In this document: positions 23,537 to 31,556 of the stretch, piece after piece
Layout of the letters: each line of letters begins with the position of its first letter
Position numbering within the stretch: position 1 is the stretch's first letter
Source of the DNA: JAVBTR01 sp031556065
GTDB lineage: Bacteria; Bacillota; Clostridia; Christensenellales; Aristaeellaceae
NCBI GenBank assembly: GCA_031556065.1
Contig: JAVBTR010000015.1
Coordinates: forward strand, 1-49,862
Length of the DNA: 49,862 nt
Reading direction: 5' to 3'
The notes under the pieces: generated by a model
Seen by the model: the letters and a program-made list of their open reading frames with translations, nothing else
What the model was told of the DNA's origin: nothing
Databases searched by the model: none
Position numbers and translations under genes: made by a program

Positions 23537-24385
23537 ATGAAATTCAAAATCGTTGCCGACTCTTCAGCAGACTTAACCTCATTCTCAGGGATACCCTTTG
23601 CCAGCGCACCGCTGAAAATTGTAACTTCGCAAAAGGAATATGTGGACGATGCCACCCTGGACGTGGAGAAAATGGTGGATGAGCTTGCTCAATACCGCGG
23701 AAAATCACATACCTCCTGCCCCTCTCCGGCCGATTGGGAAAGCGCTTTTGCCGATGCGGAAAATGTTTTTTGCGTTTCCATTACAAGCGCACTTTCAGGC
23801 AGCTTCAATGCCGCCCAAACCGCCAAACGCGATTATGAAGAAGTTCATCCAGCCCGCAAGGTATTTGTAATCGACTCGCTTTCAGCCGGGCCTGAATTGC
23901 GCTTGATTATAGAAAAGCTTAAAGAGCATATTGATCTGGGCAAAACTTTCGAAGAAATATGCCATGCCATTGCCGAGTATACGCAAAGAACAGGTCTGTT
24001 GTTTATGCTGGCTTCCATGAACAACCTTGCCAATAACGGCAGGGTGAACCCTTTCGTGGCAAAAGCCGCAGGGCTATTGGGCATTCGGGTTGTGGGCAAG
24101 GCAAGCGATAAGGGTGAACTTGAAACCCTTGAAAAATGCCGTGGCGAAAAGCGGGCCCTTTCTTGCGTGCTGGAACAGATGCGGTCACTGGGCCATATGG
24201 GCGGTAAGGTTCGCATTGGCCACATCCGCAACGAAAGCGCCGCTCACATTTTAAAAGATATGATCCTTTCAGAGTTTAGCAATACCGATGTGGAAATCTA
24301 CCGCAGCCGCGGGCTTTGCAGCTTTTACGCAGAAAGAAGCGGATTGATGATCGGTTTTGAAAAGACAGCCGCCTTCGGACACTAG
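23537..24385 (+). CDS. DegV-family fatty-acid-binding protein
   Basis: A 282-residue protein of the DegV/FakB family, which holds a fatty acid and delivers it to a kinase such as FakA. The N-terminal signature KFKIVADSSADL, the loop with TSCPSPADWESAF, the ITSALSGSFNAAQTA segment (lipid head-group contacts in the family) and the C-terminal domain with LLGIRVV and IGHIRNE are present. The protein starts MKFKIVADSS behind AAGGAG. No FakA gene is in the window, so the kinase partner would be elsewhere. It is convergent with rpmA. Confidence 0.93.
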   Translation: MKFKIVADSSADLTSFSGIPFASAPLKIVTSQKEYVDDATLDVEKMVDELAQYRGKSHTSCPSPADWESAFADAENVFCVSITSALSGSFNAAQTAKRDYEEVHPARKVFVIDSLSAGPELRLIIEKLKEHIDLGKTFEEICHAIAEYTQRTGLLFMLASMNNLANNGRVNPFVAKAAGLLGIRVVGKASDKGELETLEKCRGEKRALSCVLEQMRSLGHMGGKVRIGHIRNESAAHILKDMILSEFSNTDVEIYRSRGLCSFYAERSGLMIGFEKTAAFGH

Positions 24386-24547
24386 TACTCCCTTTGAATT
24401 AGCCCTCATTCATGCCAGGTTTGCATGCCTTGAAGCGTTTGATGTTCCCCGCCTTGCCCACACAGTTAAGGTTGCCGCCGCACTGATCCCCCAGCATATA
24501 AATGAAACCATCAGCCGCAAGGCATTTTCGTTCATTCCTCTTATTTA

Positions 24548-24588
24548 TAAAGACCACCCAACTGTTAAACAATTGGGTGGTCTTTATA
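24548..24588. terminator. Bidirectional terminator between degV and rpmA
   Basis: A 13-bp perfect stem with arms AAAGACCACCCAA and TTGGGTGGTCTTT, and A/T-rich ends on both sides, between the convergent degV and rpmA genes. The 24,386-24,547 stretch holds no supported gene. Confidence 0.85.
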
Positions 24589-24605
24589 TGCTACTAATCC
24601 TACGC

Positions 24606-24896
24606 TTACTGAGCTGCTTCTACAGGGTAAACGCTGACTTGCTTCTTGTCTCTGCCCTTGCGCTCGAAACGGACAATGCCGTCTATCAACGCGAAGAGGG
24701 TATCATCCTTGCCCTTGCCAACGTTCTGGCCAGGATGGATGTGGGTGCCGCGCTGGCGAACGAGAATGTTGCCGGCGAGGGAGAACTGGCCGTCGGCACG
24801 CTTGGGTCCAAGGCGCTTGGACTCGGAATCACGGCCGTTGCGGGTAGAACCTACGCCCTTTTTGTGGGCGAACAATTGCAGGTTAAGCTTAATCAT
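24606..24896 (-). CDS. rpmA: Ribosomal protein bL27 with cleavable N-terminal extension
   Basis: A 96-residue large-subunit protein near the peptidyl transferase centre. The mature sequence starts AHKKGVGSTRNGRDSESKRLG, typical of L27; it is preceded by MIKLNLQLF, the short extension that Prp removes in Firmicutes (cut before AHKKG). It contains GNILVRQRGTHIHPGQNVG in the middle. It overlaps the prp stop by four bases, and the order rplU-prp-rpmA is the usual Firmicutes one. It is followed by the bidirectional terminator. Confidence 0.99.
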   Translation of the reverse strand: MIKLNLQLFAHKKGVGSTRNGRDSESKRLGPKRADGQFSLAGNILVRQRGTHIHPGQNVGKGKDDTLFALIDGIVRFERKGRDKKQVSVYPVEAAQ

Positions 24897-25216
24897 GTGA
24901 TTGACCTCTTTTCTTTCAAGGTGATGTACTGGGGGTAACTTTCCACTAAGTCGCCAATGCCCTGGAGGAAAGTTTGCAATATGACCTGCGCGTCGTGGTC
25001 CTTTTCAGGGGGCAACCCTTGCGGCAAAAACGCCTTTAGGTATCCGTCTGATAAATCCACCTGGCAAACCACTTTGGCCACGGTTTCCAGCGCATTAACA
25101 CAGGTCGTTGCAAGGATTGACGCTGCGGCACACACAATGTCTTTGCCGCTATTGGCAAAGCCCGCGTGGCCTGAAACTTCAAAGCCTTGGCCCTGATAGA
25201 AGATAACCTTAATCAT
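24893..25216 (-). CDS. prp: Ribosomal-processing cysteine protease Prp
   Basis: A 107-residue protease that trims the N-terminal extension of L27 (cleavage needed for ribosome function). The dyad H17 in SGHAGFANSGKDIVC and C29 is present, followed by the AAASILATTCVNALE helix. It is located between rplU and rpmA, sharing one base with the rplU stop at 25,216 and four with the rpmA start. The presence of the L27 extension just downstream confirms its job. Confidence 0.96.
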   Translation of the reverse strand: MIKVIFYQGQGFEVSGHAGFANSGKDIVCAAASILATTCVNALETVAKVVCQVDLSDGYLKAFLPQGLPPEKDHDAQVILQTFLQGIGDLVESYPQYITLKEKRSIT

Positions 25217-25521
25217 TACGCGATCGCGGTGATCTCTACCTTAGTGTAGGGCTGACGATGGCCAGTTTTGCGATCATAGTTTTTCTTGCTCTTATACTTG
25301 TAAATGACGATCTTTTCGCCCTTCACCTGAGCTAACACCGTGCCTTCTACTTTAGCACCGGCTACCAGGGGATTGCCCGCGGTGATACCGTCGTCGTTGC
25401 CAAGAAGAAGAACATCGAAAGAAACGGTGGAATCGTTGGCAACGTCTAATTTTTCAATATAGATGACATCGCCCTTTTGAACCTTGTACTGCTTGCCGCC
25501 TGTTGCGATAATTGCATACAT
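25216..25521 (-). CDS. rplU: Ribosomal protein bL21
   Basis: A 101-residue 50S subunit protein: MYAIIATGGKQYKVQKGDVIYIEKL, then VLLLGNDDG, AKVEGTVLAQVKGEKIVIYKYKSKKNYDRKTGHRQPYTKVEI, the whole L21 signature. ATG at 25,521 was chosen over an upstream GTG because it matches the family start and has GGAGG 11 bases upstream. First gene of rplU-prp-rpmA, with its own promoter 95 bases upstream and a structured leader. Confidence 0.98.
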   Translation of the reverse strand: MYAIIATGGKQYKVQKGDVIYIEKLDVANDSTVSFDVLLLGNDDGITAGNPLVAGAKVEGTVLAQVKGEKIVIYKYKSKKNYDRKTGHRQPYTKVEITAIA

Positions 25522-25617
25522 TATTGCAAGCACCTCCTAAAACATTTACTCGCCGGAAACATGAGGTTGCGCGTTGGCGCATTTGGACAGACCTCTTCCG
25601 AGCGGCTTTACCGCAAT
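25522..25617 (-). ncRNA. Leader of rplU, candidate L21 autoregulatory RNA
   Basis: The 90-nt leader between the rplU promoter and ATG contains two hairpins: GCGG/CCGC around the sequence TAAAG, and TGCGC/GCGCA with a CAAC loop. Firmicutes rplU genes are known to have L21 leaders for autogenous control. I cannot match this leader to the Rfam model by eye. Confidence 0.35.
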
Positions 25618-25646
25618 ACGATAGCATAAACGCGGATTCTTGTCAA
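25618..25646 (-). promoter_or_regulatory. Sigma-A promoter of rplU-prp-rpmA
   Basis: -35 TTGACA (25,641-25,646), 17-base spacer, -10 TATCGT (25,618-25,623) on the minus strand, back to back with the rpsB promoter. Confidence 0.75.
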
Positions 25647-25665
25647 TGGATTTGCGGAAAAAAGC

Positions 25666-25694
25666 TTGCACATGCAAGGCACTTGTGATATAAT
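25666..25694 (+). promoter_or_regulatory. Sigma-A promoter of rpsB-tsf
   Basis: -35 TTGCAC (25,666-25,671), 17-base spacer, -10 TATAAT (25,689-25,694). The two divergent promoters have -35 boxes 19 bases apart. The leader to the rpsB ATG is about 90 nt and might be regulatory, but I see no definite fold. Confidence 0.8.
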
Positions 25695-25792
25695 CCCATC
25701 GATTACGCACCTTTGCCATGGCGAAGCTTGTGCCCGAAAGGGTGGCTGCAGCTAAAAAGGCAGAGGGTGGAAAAACAAGGAGGAAGAAAACA

Positions 25793-26524
25793 ATGGCAGT
25801 TATCTCTATGAAACAGCTCCTGGAAGCGGGCGTACACTTTGGTCACCAAACCCGCCGCTGGAACCCCAAAATGGCTCCCTACATCTTTACTGAACGCAAC
25901 GGCATCTACATTATCGACCTGCAAAAGACCGTACGCAAGATCGACGAAGCTTATAACTTCGTGCGCGATGTAGCCATGGAAGGCAAAACCGTTCTCTTCG
26001 TGGGCACCAAAAAGCAGGCCCAGGAAGCCATCGAACAGGAAGCGCTGCGCTGCAACCAATACTTTGTTAACAATCGCTGGCTGGGCGGCATGCTCACCAA
26101 CTTCAAGACCATTCGTACCCGTATCGACCGCCTGAACCAGATCGATAAAATGGAGCAGATGGGCCAATTCGAAGTGCTTCCTAAGAAGGAAGTTATCAAG
26201 CTGATGCATGAACGTGAAAAGCTGGAAGCCAATCTGGGTGGCATCCGCGAAATGAAAAAGCTCCCCGGCTGCCTGTTCGTTGTGGACCCCCGCAAAGAAC
26301 ATATCGCCGTGACCGAAGCCCGCATCCTGAACATCCCCATCGTTGCCATCGTGGATACCAACTGCGATCCCGACGAAGTGGATTACGTGATCCCCGGCAA
26401 CGACGACGCCATCCGCGCCGTGAAACTGATCGCTGGCCGCTTGGCCGATGCTGTGCTGGAAGGCAAGCAGGGCGAACAAATGGATGCTGAACCCGTTCAA
26501 GCCGCGGGCGAAGACCAAGAATAA
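25793..26524 (+). CDS. rpsB: Ribosomal protein uS2
   Basis: A 243-residue 30S protein: MAVISMKQLLEAGVHFGHQTRRWNPKMAPYIFTERNGIYIIDLQKTV, LWVGTKKQ-like FVGTKKQAQEAIEQEA, RWLGGMLTNFKTIR and VDTNCDPDEVDYVIPGNDDAIRAVKLI, the last for the family's conserved C-terminal helix. The ATG at 25,793 follows AAGGAGG; the frame extends upstream without family similarity. First gene of rpsB-tsf, a 45-base gap with a small hairpin (AGGGGA/TCCCCT, 26,531-26,546) separates it from tsf. Confidence 0.99.
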   Translation: MAVISMKQLLEAGVHFGHQTRRWNPKMAPYIFTERNGIYIIDLQKTVRKIDEAYNFVRDVAMEGKTVLFVGTKKQAQEAIEQEALRCNQYFVNNRWLGGMLTNFKTIRTRIDRLNQIDKMEQMGQFEVLPKKEVIKLMHEREKLEANLGGIREMKKLPGCLFVVDPRKEHIAVTEARILNIPIVAIVDTNCDPDEVDYVIPGNDDAIRAVKLIAGRLADAVLEGKQGEQMDAEPVQAAGEDQE

Positions 26525-26569
26525 TTTTAAAGGGGAGCAATCCCCTATACGCTTAAAGGAGTGAGTCGA

Positions 26570-27550
26570 ATGGAAATTACTTCCGCATTGGTTAAAGAAC
26601 TGCGTGAGCGCACTGGCGCCGGCATGATGGACTGCAAAAAGGCTTTGATGACTGTTGAAGGCGACATCGAAAAGGCCATTGAGCATCTTCGTGAAAAGGG
26701 TCTGGCTGCTGCTGCTAAAAAAGCTGGCCGCATTGCCGCTGAAGGCGTTGTGGATGCGTTCATTTTCAATGAAGGCAAGGTTGGGGTTATGGTTGAAGTC
26801 AATTGCGAAACCGACTTCGTTGCTAAGACCGATAACTTCAAGGATTTTGCCCGCAACGTAGTGGATCATGTGGCTGCCGCCGCTCCCGTTTATGTGAGCG
26901 TTGAAGAAATCGCCCAGGAAGGCGACCAGAAAGTTCTTTTAGAAAAAGTACTTCTGGAACAGCCCTTCGCTAAGGATGCTGGCAAGATCGTTAAGGATCT
27001 GATCTCTGACGCCACCGTGGCTATCGGCGAAAAGATTGCTGTGCGCCGCTTCGTGCGTTATGAAACCAGCGAAGGCGTTGTGGATTCTTACATCCACATG
27101 GGCGGCAAAATCGGCGTGCTGGTAGACGTAAAGGTTTCCGATGAAGGCGCCAACAATGCCGCTTTCAAAGAAATGCTTCACGATGTCTGCATGCACATCG
27201 CCGCTGCTAACCCCAAGTTCCTCAATCGTACCGAAGTGCCTAACGACAACCTGGCCAAGGAAAAGGAAATCCTCCGCGCCCAGGCCCTGAACGAAGGCAA
27301 GCCGGAAAAAATCGTGGACAAAATGGTGGAAGGCCGTATCGAAAAGTACTACAAGGAAGTCTGCCTGCTGGATCAGCCCTTCGTTAAAGATCCCGATATC
27401 AGTATCTCTACCTTGGTCGCTAACACCGCCAAGGCCATCGGCACCGATATCGCCATCAACAAGTTTGCTCGTTTCGAGCGGGGCGAAGGCATTGAAAAGC
27501 GCCAGGATAACTTTGCAGAAGAAATCGCCGCTCAGATGGCGAAGCTGTAA
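26570..27550 (+). CDS. tsf: Elongation factor Ts
   Basis: A 326-residue guanine nucleotide exchange factor for EF-Tu. The N-terminal UBA-like domain MEITSALVKELRERTGAGMMDCKKAL contains the invariant TGAGMMDCK; two dimerisation-type subdomains follow, with VNCETDFVAKTDNF, GKIGVLVDVK and QPFVKDPDISISTLV. The length exceeds the 290 or so of many bacteria, with both core subdomains recognisable. The ATG at 26,570 has AAAGGAGTGAG in front. Downstream lies the second long-hairpin repeat, then pyrH. Confidence 0.98.
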   Translation: MEITSALVKELRERTGAGMMDCKKALMTVEGDIEKAIEHLREKGLAAAAKKAGRIAAEGVVDAFIFNEGKVGVMVEVNCETDFVAKTDNFKDFARNVVDHVAAAAPVYVSVEEIAQEGDQKVLLEKVLLEQPFAKDAGKIVKDLISDATVAIGEKIAVRRFVRYETSEGVVDSYIHMGGKIGVLVDVKVSDEGANNAAFKEMLHDVCMHIAAANPKFLNRTEVPNDNLAKEKEILRAQALNEGKPEKIVDKMVEGRIEKYYKEVCLLDQPFVKDPDISISTLVANTAKAIGTDIAINKFARFERGEGIEKRQDNFAEEIAAQMAKL

Positions 27551-27567
27551 GCAATACAATATGTTTT

Positions 27568-27633
27568 GCGAGAGAGGGGATTTCTTTTAGGAAAAAGAAA
27601 TCCCCTCTCTCGCGCTCTCACCCAAAGAAAACC
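27568..27633 (+). repeat. Long-hairpin repeat, copy 2, between tsf and pyrH
   Basis: A perfect 21-bp stem (27,568-27,588 and 27,593-27,613) with loop AGGA, then the tail GCTCTCACCCAAAGAAAACC (27,614-27,633). The GCGAGA base and the TTTCTTTT apex match copy 1, but the middle of the stem is GAGGGG/CCCCTC instead of ACCATT/AATGGT. It starts 18 bases after the tsf stop and ends 17 bases before the pyrH ATG. Confidence 0.88.
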
Positions 27634-27650
27634 GATTAGGGGGTTGCATT

Positions 27651-28355
27651 ATGTATAAGCGGATCCTTTTAAAGTTGAGTGGGGAAGCACTGGGATTAGA
27701 CGGAAAGCTGTTCGACCATGCCATGGTGGATCGTGTTGCGAAAGTCATTAAAGACGTCCACGATACTGGCGTAGAGCTGGGCATCGTTATCGGCGGCGGA
27801 AACATCTGGCGGGGGCGTCAGGGTCCCAGCGCTAATATGGATGCGGTGATCGCCGATCAAATGGGCATGACTGCCACTTTGCTTAACTGCCTTTGCATGC
27901 AGGATGCGCTTTTGCGCCAGGGGATTAAGGCCGTGGTACAATCCGCAGTGTTTATGGACAGGTTTTGCGAAAGCTATTCTACGCGTAAAGCTGTAGAATA
28001 TTTGGAAGATGGCACTGTGGTGCTTTTTGCCTTTGGCTCCGGCAATCCGTTTTTTTCCACTGATACAGCCGTAGCATTAAGGGCTGTGGAAGTGAAGGCA
28101 GATGCCATCTTTATGGCAAAAAACATCGATGGGGTTTACGATGACGATCCCCGGACGAACCCCAAAGCCAAACTGATCTCCGATATCAGCTACGCAAAGT
28201 GCATGGAAATGGACTTGAAGGTGATGGATCAGGCCGCCTTCGCGCTTTGTAAGGACAACAATTTGCCAGAAATTCGGGTTTTTGGGCTTTCCCAGCCGGA
28301 AAACATTTTAAAGGCCCTTAAGGGCGAGCTGCCCGGCACCATTGTGCATCCCTAA
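27651..28355 (+). CDS. pyrH: UMP kinase
   Basis: A 234-residue hexameric enzyme that phosphorylates UMP to UDP. The amino acid kinase fold is seen in MYKRILLKLSGEALG, GIVIGGGNIWRGRQG, DQMGMTATLLNCLCMQDAL, FGSGNPFFSTDTAVALRAVEV and KNIDGVYDDDPRTNPKA. It follows rpsB-tsf as usual in Firmicutes, but the usual next gene, frr, is not found downstream; a methyltransferase comes instead. The RBS is AGGGGG, 7 bases before the ATG. Confidence 0.98.
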   Translation: MYKRILLKLSGEALGLDGKLFDHAMVDRVAKVIKDVHDTGVELGIVIGGGNIWRGRQGPSANMDAVIADQMGMTATLLNCLCMQDALLRQGIKAVVQSAVFMDRFCESYSTRKAVEYLEDGTVVLFAFGSGNPFFSTDTAVALRAVEVKADAIFMAKNIDGVYDDDPRTNPKAKLISDISYAKCMEMDLKVMDQAAFALCKDNNLPEIRVFGLSQPENILKALKGELPGTIVHP

Positions 28356-28366
28356 GGAGAAGAAAT

Positions 28367-29239
28367 ATGTTTTTAGCAGATCAATGGCAGGACTATGAGG
28401 TGCTGGATACTGGCGATGGTGAAAAGCTGGAACGCTGGGGGGATGTGATCCTGCGCAGGCCCGATCCTCAAGTCATTTGGCCCAAGGGCGATAAAACCCT
28501 TTGGAAATTAGCCCAAGCCCACTACCACCGCAGTGAAAAAGGCGGCGGCGAATGGGAATTTCTACAAAGCCTGCCCCAGCGCTGGCAGATTGGCTGCCTG
28601 GGACTTGGGTTTTATGTGCGGCCTACGGGGTTTAAGCATACGGGGCTGTTCCCGGAGCAGGCGGCCAATTGGGATTATATGATTAAGCTTATTGAAAAGC
28701 GGGTGCAAAGGGGCAAAACCGTCAAGGTGCTCAATTTATTTGGGTATACCGGCGGTGCCACCGTTGCCTGCGCCAAAGCGGGTGCCCACGTAACCCATGT
28801 GGATGCGGCCAAGGGCATGGTTCAATGGGCCAAGGAAAATAGGGAATTGTCCGGGGTTTCTGAAGCCTCCTTCCGCTTCATTGTAGAAGACGCTTTGGCT
28901 TTTGTACAGCGAGAAATCCGCCGCGGAAACAGTTATCAAGGTATTCTGATGGATCCCCCCAGCTATGGCCGTGGACCTAACGGCGAGGTCTGGAAGCTGG
29001 AGGATGAGCTTTTTAATCTGGTGCACACCTGCGCGGAGATTTTGGCGGAAGACGGCCTGTTTATGCTGATTAACAGCTACACCACCGGCTTTCAGGCCAG
29101 CGTCCTTTCCAATATTCTTAAAAAGACCGTGCAGGACAAGCGCGGCGGCCAGATCATGGCGGACGAGCTTTGCCTCCCCGTCACAACAGGTGGCGTGCTT
29201 CCCTGCGGTTGCACCGGCAGGTGGCAGGGCAATGAGTGA
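28367..29239 (+). CDS. Class I SAM-dependent methyltransferase, RlmI/RlmK-like
   Basis: A 290-residue protein with motif I VLNLFGYTGGATVACAKAGAHVTHVDAAKGM, acidic loop VDAAK, and MDPPSYGRGPNGEVWKLE, the DPPSYGR motif of RlmI/RlmK-type 23S rRNA C5/N2 methyltransferases. The N-terminal 100 residues (DYEVLDTGDGEKLERWGDVILRRPDPQVIWP) lack a PUA domain, so it is the short form common in Firmicutes. AAGGAGAAG lies in front of ATG 28,367. It overlaps the RluA gene by eight bases at the end. Substrate is probably rRNA, position unknown. Confidence 0.88.
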   Translation: MFLADQWQDYEVLDTGDGEKLERWGDVILRRPDPQVIWPKGDKTLWKLAQAHYHRSEKGGGEWEFLQSLPQRWQIGCLGLGFYVRPTGFKHTGLFPEQAANWDYMIKLIEKRVQRGKTVKVLNLFGYTGGATVACAKAGAHVTHVDAAKGMVQWAKENRELSGVSEASFRFIVEDALAFVQREIRRGNSYQGILMDPPSYGRGPNGEVWKLEDELFNLVHTCAEILAEDGLFMLINSYTTGFQASVLSNILKKTVQDKRGGQIMADELCLPVTTGGVLPCGCTGRWQGNE

Positions 29240-29918
29240 GCCTTTCGCCATCGTATATGAAGATAACCATCTCCTGGTGGTGTTAAAAGCGCCCAACGTG
29301 TTATCCCAGGGGGATGCTTCTGGGGACCCGGACATGGTGACGCTTTTAAAGGCTTATACCAAGGAAAAACATCAAAAGCCAGGGGAGGTTTACCTGGGCT
29401 TGGTGCACCGGTTGGATCGGCCTGTGGGAGGGCTGATGGTCTTCGCCAGGACCAGCAAGGCGGCGGCAAGGTTATCGGCCCAGCTAAGAGAACATGAAAT
29501 TGGCCGGGAATACCTTTGCGTTTGCCAAGGAGAAATCGATTCTCCTTTCACGCTGACAGACTTTTTGTTAAAAGACGAAAAAAACAACATGGTTTCTGTG
29601 GTCCCTCAAGGGGGACAAAAGGCCATCCTTCACGGTGAGCCTGTTAAAGTAAAAGATGGCTTAACGTTATGTAAAATCCGTTTAGAAACAGGCCGTTCTC
29701 ACCAAATTCGGGTGCAGATGCTTCATTTCGGGCACCCTTTATGGGGGGATAACCGCTACGGCAGCGGCAAACCCGGCCAGCAGATCGCTTTATGGGGGTA
29801 CAAGCTGTCCCTCATCCACCCAACCCGAAAAGAAACCATGGTGTTTTACCAATACCCTAAAGAAGGCGGCTTTGCCCCTTTCATGGAGGAGCTAAATGCA
29901 AAAACCCTTTCAATATGA
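29232..29918 (+). CDS. RluA-family pseudouridine synthase
   Basis: A 228-residue enzyme making pseudouridine in rRNA or tRNA. The catalytic GLVHRLDRPVGGLMVFARTSKAAARLS contains the catalytic Asp of HRLDRP; IVYEDNHLLVVLKAPNVLSQ precedes it, and ETGRSHQIRVQMLHFGHPLWGDNRYG follows. It lacks an S4 domain. ATG at 29,232 overlaps the methyltransferase stop (ATGAGTGA) and the 3' end overlaps tgt by 23 bases, so the three genes form a tight operon. Confidence 0.92.
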   Translation: MSEPFAIVYEDNHLLVVLKAPNVLSQGDASGDPDMVTLLKAYTKEKHQKPGEVYLGLVHRLDRPVGGLMVFARTSKAAARLSAQLREHEIGREYLCVCQGEIDSPFTLTDFLLKDEKNNMVSVVPQGGQKAILHGEPVKVKDGLTLCKIRLETGRSHQIRVQMLHFGHPLWGDNRYGSGKPGQQIALWGYKLSLIHPTRKETMVFYQYPKEGGFAPFMEELNAKTLSI

Positions 29919-31023
29919 ACTGATTAAGACCGACAAACATTCCGGCGCGCGCCTGGGCGTCTTACACACCCCTCACGGGGATATCCAAACCCCCATTTTC
30001 ATGCCCGTGGGTACTGCTGCCACGGTCAAAGCCATGTCTCCCCGGGAAATGGAAGAGATAGGCACGCAAATTTTGCTTTCCAATACCTATCACTTGCATT
30101 TGCGGCCTGGCGAAGGGCTGATTAAAGAAGCTGGCGGCCTGCACAAGTTTATGGATTGGCACAAGCCCATTTTAACTGACAGCGGCGGATTCCAAGTGTT
30201 TTCCCTGGCCGGTATCCGCCAGATCAAAGAGGAAGGGGTTACCTTCCAAAGCCACATCGATGGCTCCAAGCGGTTCATTTCCCCGGAGGTATCCATGCAG
30301 ATTCAGCAGGATTTAGGCGCAGATATTGCCATGGCCTTCGATGTCTGCTCCCCTTACCCCTGCGATTATGAAACAGCGAAAATCAACATGGAACGTACCC
30401 ACCGCTGGGCCAAGCGCTGCAAGGATTATCACACCAAGGAAGACCAGGCGCTTTTTGGCATTGTGCAAGGGGCCTTCTATAAAGATTTGCGCATTGAAAG
30501 CGCTAAAGTATTAAGTGATATGGATTTTATCGGCTACGGTATCGGCGGTCTTTCTGTAGGCGAACCCAAACCCATTATGTACGAGATGCTGGATGAAATC
30601 GCCCCTTACATGCCTGTGAACAAGCCCCGGTACTTAATGGGCGTGGGCACGGCGGATTGCTTCTTTGAAGGGGTCATGCGCGGGGTGGACATGTTCGATT
30701 GTGTTCTGGCTACCAGAATCGCCCGAAATGGCACCGTAATGACGAGCAAGGGCCGGGTGGTGATCAAGAACGCCCAGTATGCCCACGATTTTGGCCCATT
30801 GGATGAGGATTGCGATTGCTATGCCTGCCAGCATTTTTCACGTGCTTACATTCGCCACCTGTTCAAGGCCCAGGAGATTTTAGGTGCCCGGCTGGCTTCC
30901 ATCCATAACCTGCGTTTTCTGATCCATACCATGGAAAAAATCCGCGAAGCCATCGCAAATGACAGTTTCATGGACCTGCGTAAGGAATTTTACGAAAATT
31001 ACGATATGTCACGTAACTTTTAG
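29896..31023 (+). CDS. tgt: tRNA-guanine transglycosylase
   Basis: A 375-residue enzyme that exchanges guanine 34 in tRNA(Asp/Asn/His/Tyr) for preQ1 on the way to queuosine. DSGGFQVFSL includes a catalytic Asp, FDVCSPYPCDYETAKINMERTHRWAKRC, GIGGLSVGEP and the nucleophile region DCVLATRIARNGTVMT follow; the zinc site is CDCYACQHFSRAYIRHLF (three Cys and a His). The RBS GGAGG precedes ATG at 29,896. YajC follows behind its own promoter, a usual neighbour of tgt. No queuosine synthesis genes are nearby. Confidence 0.97.
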   Translation: MQKPFQYELIKTDKHSGARLGVLHTPHGDIQTPIFMPVGTAATVKAMSPREMEEIGTQILLSNTYHLHLRPGEGLIKEAGGLHKFMDWHKPILTDSGGFQVFSLAGIRQIKEEGVTFQSHIDGSKRFISPEVSMQIQQDLGADIAMAFDVCSPYPCDYETAKINMERTHRWAKRCKDYHTKEDQALFGIVQGAFYKDLRIESAKVLSDMDFIGYGIGGLSVGEPKPIMYEMLDEIAPYMPVNKPRYLMGVGTADCFFEGVMRGVDMFDCVLATRIARNGTVMTSKGRVVIKNAQYAHDFGPLDEDCDCYACQHFSRAYIRHLFKAQEILGARLASIHNLRFLIHTMEKIREAIANDSFMDLRKEFYENYDMSRNF

Positions 31024-31043
31024 TTCATAATGATCTGTTATAC

Positions 31044-31072
31044 TTGCAAGGACAGCCATTTGTTGTTATAAT
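31044..31072 (+). promoter_or_regulatory. Sigma-A promoter of yajC
   Basis: -35 TTGCAA (31,044-31,049), 17-base spacer, -10 TATAAT (31,067-31,072), 37 bases upstream of the yajC start. Confidence 0.72.
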
Positions 31073-31109
31073 GGCTTAAATCTAAGTTGCTGAAAGGGGA
31101 ATTCATTCC

Positions 31110-31481
31110 ATGCCTGAATTGTTCCACATTGCCACTGCCCTGGCCGAAGTTGCCACTGAAGCCCCAGTAGAAGAAGTAAACAGCGTTGTTGCGTTGGTCT
31201 CCAGCCTTCTGCCCATGGTCCTGATCTTCGTAGCCATGTACTTCATTATGATCCGTCCCCAGAGAAAAAAGGACAAGAAAGTTAAGGAAATGCTCAATGC
31301 ACTCAAGCATGGCGACCGTGTAACCACCATCGGCGGCATTCATGGCACCATCGTTGGCATTAAAGACGATAACGTGATCATCGCCGTTGGCAAAGACAAT
31401 GTACAGCTGGTCATGGCCCGCTGGGCCATCCGCAATGTGGATGAAGAATTGCTGGAAAACGACGCAGAAGCGTTGAACTAA
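31110..31481 (+). CDS. yajC: Sec translocon accessory protein YajC
   Basis: A 123-residue membrane protein that binds SecDF in the Sec system. One transmembrane helix (about 29-48, LVSSLLPMVLIFVAMYFIMI) is followed directly by RPQRKKDKKVKEMLNALKHGDRVTTIGGIHGTIVGIKDDNVII, the YajC signature. The N-terminus before the helix is longer and more acidic than usual (about 25 residues). RBS AAAGGGG. The promoter is upstream and the next gene is 75 bases away. Confidence 0.95.
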   Translation: MPELFHIATALAEVATEAPVEEVNSVVALVSSLLPMVLIFVAMYFIMIRPQRKKDKKVKEMLNALKHGDRVTTIGGIHGTIVGIKDDNVIIAVGKDNVQLVMARWAIRNVDEELLENDAEALN

Positions 31482-31556
31482 TCCCTTCTTAAAACCGCAT
31501 AAATCGGCTCCCCCATGCATACATCATACAAAAAGGTGTTGCAAGGGGGATTTTTT

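Noticed and set aside
24357..24938. 193-residue plus-strand frame after degV
   Set aside because: Most of it is antisense to rpmA and runs through the bidirectional terminator.
25703..26869. 388-residue open frame on the minus strand
   Set aside because: It lies antisense to rpsB and tsf, has no RBS, and its His/Phe-rich composition comes from the codon bias of those genes.
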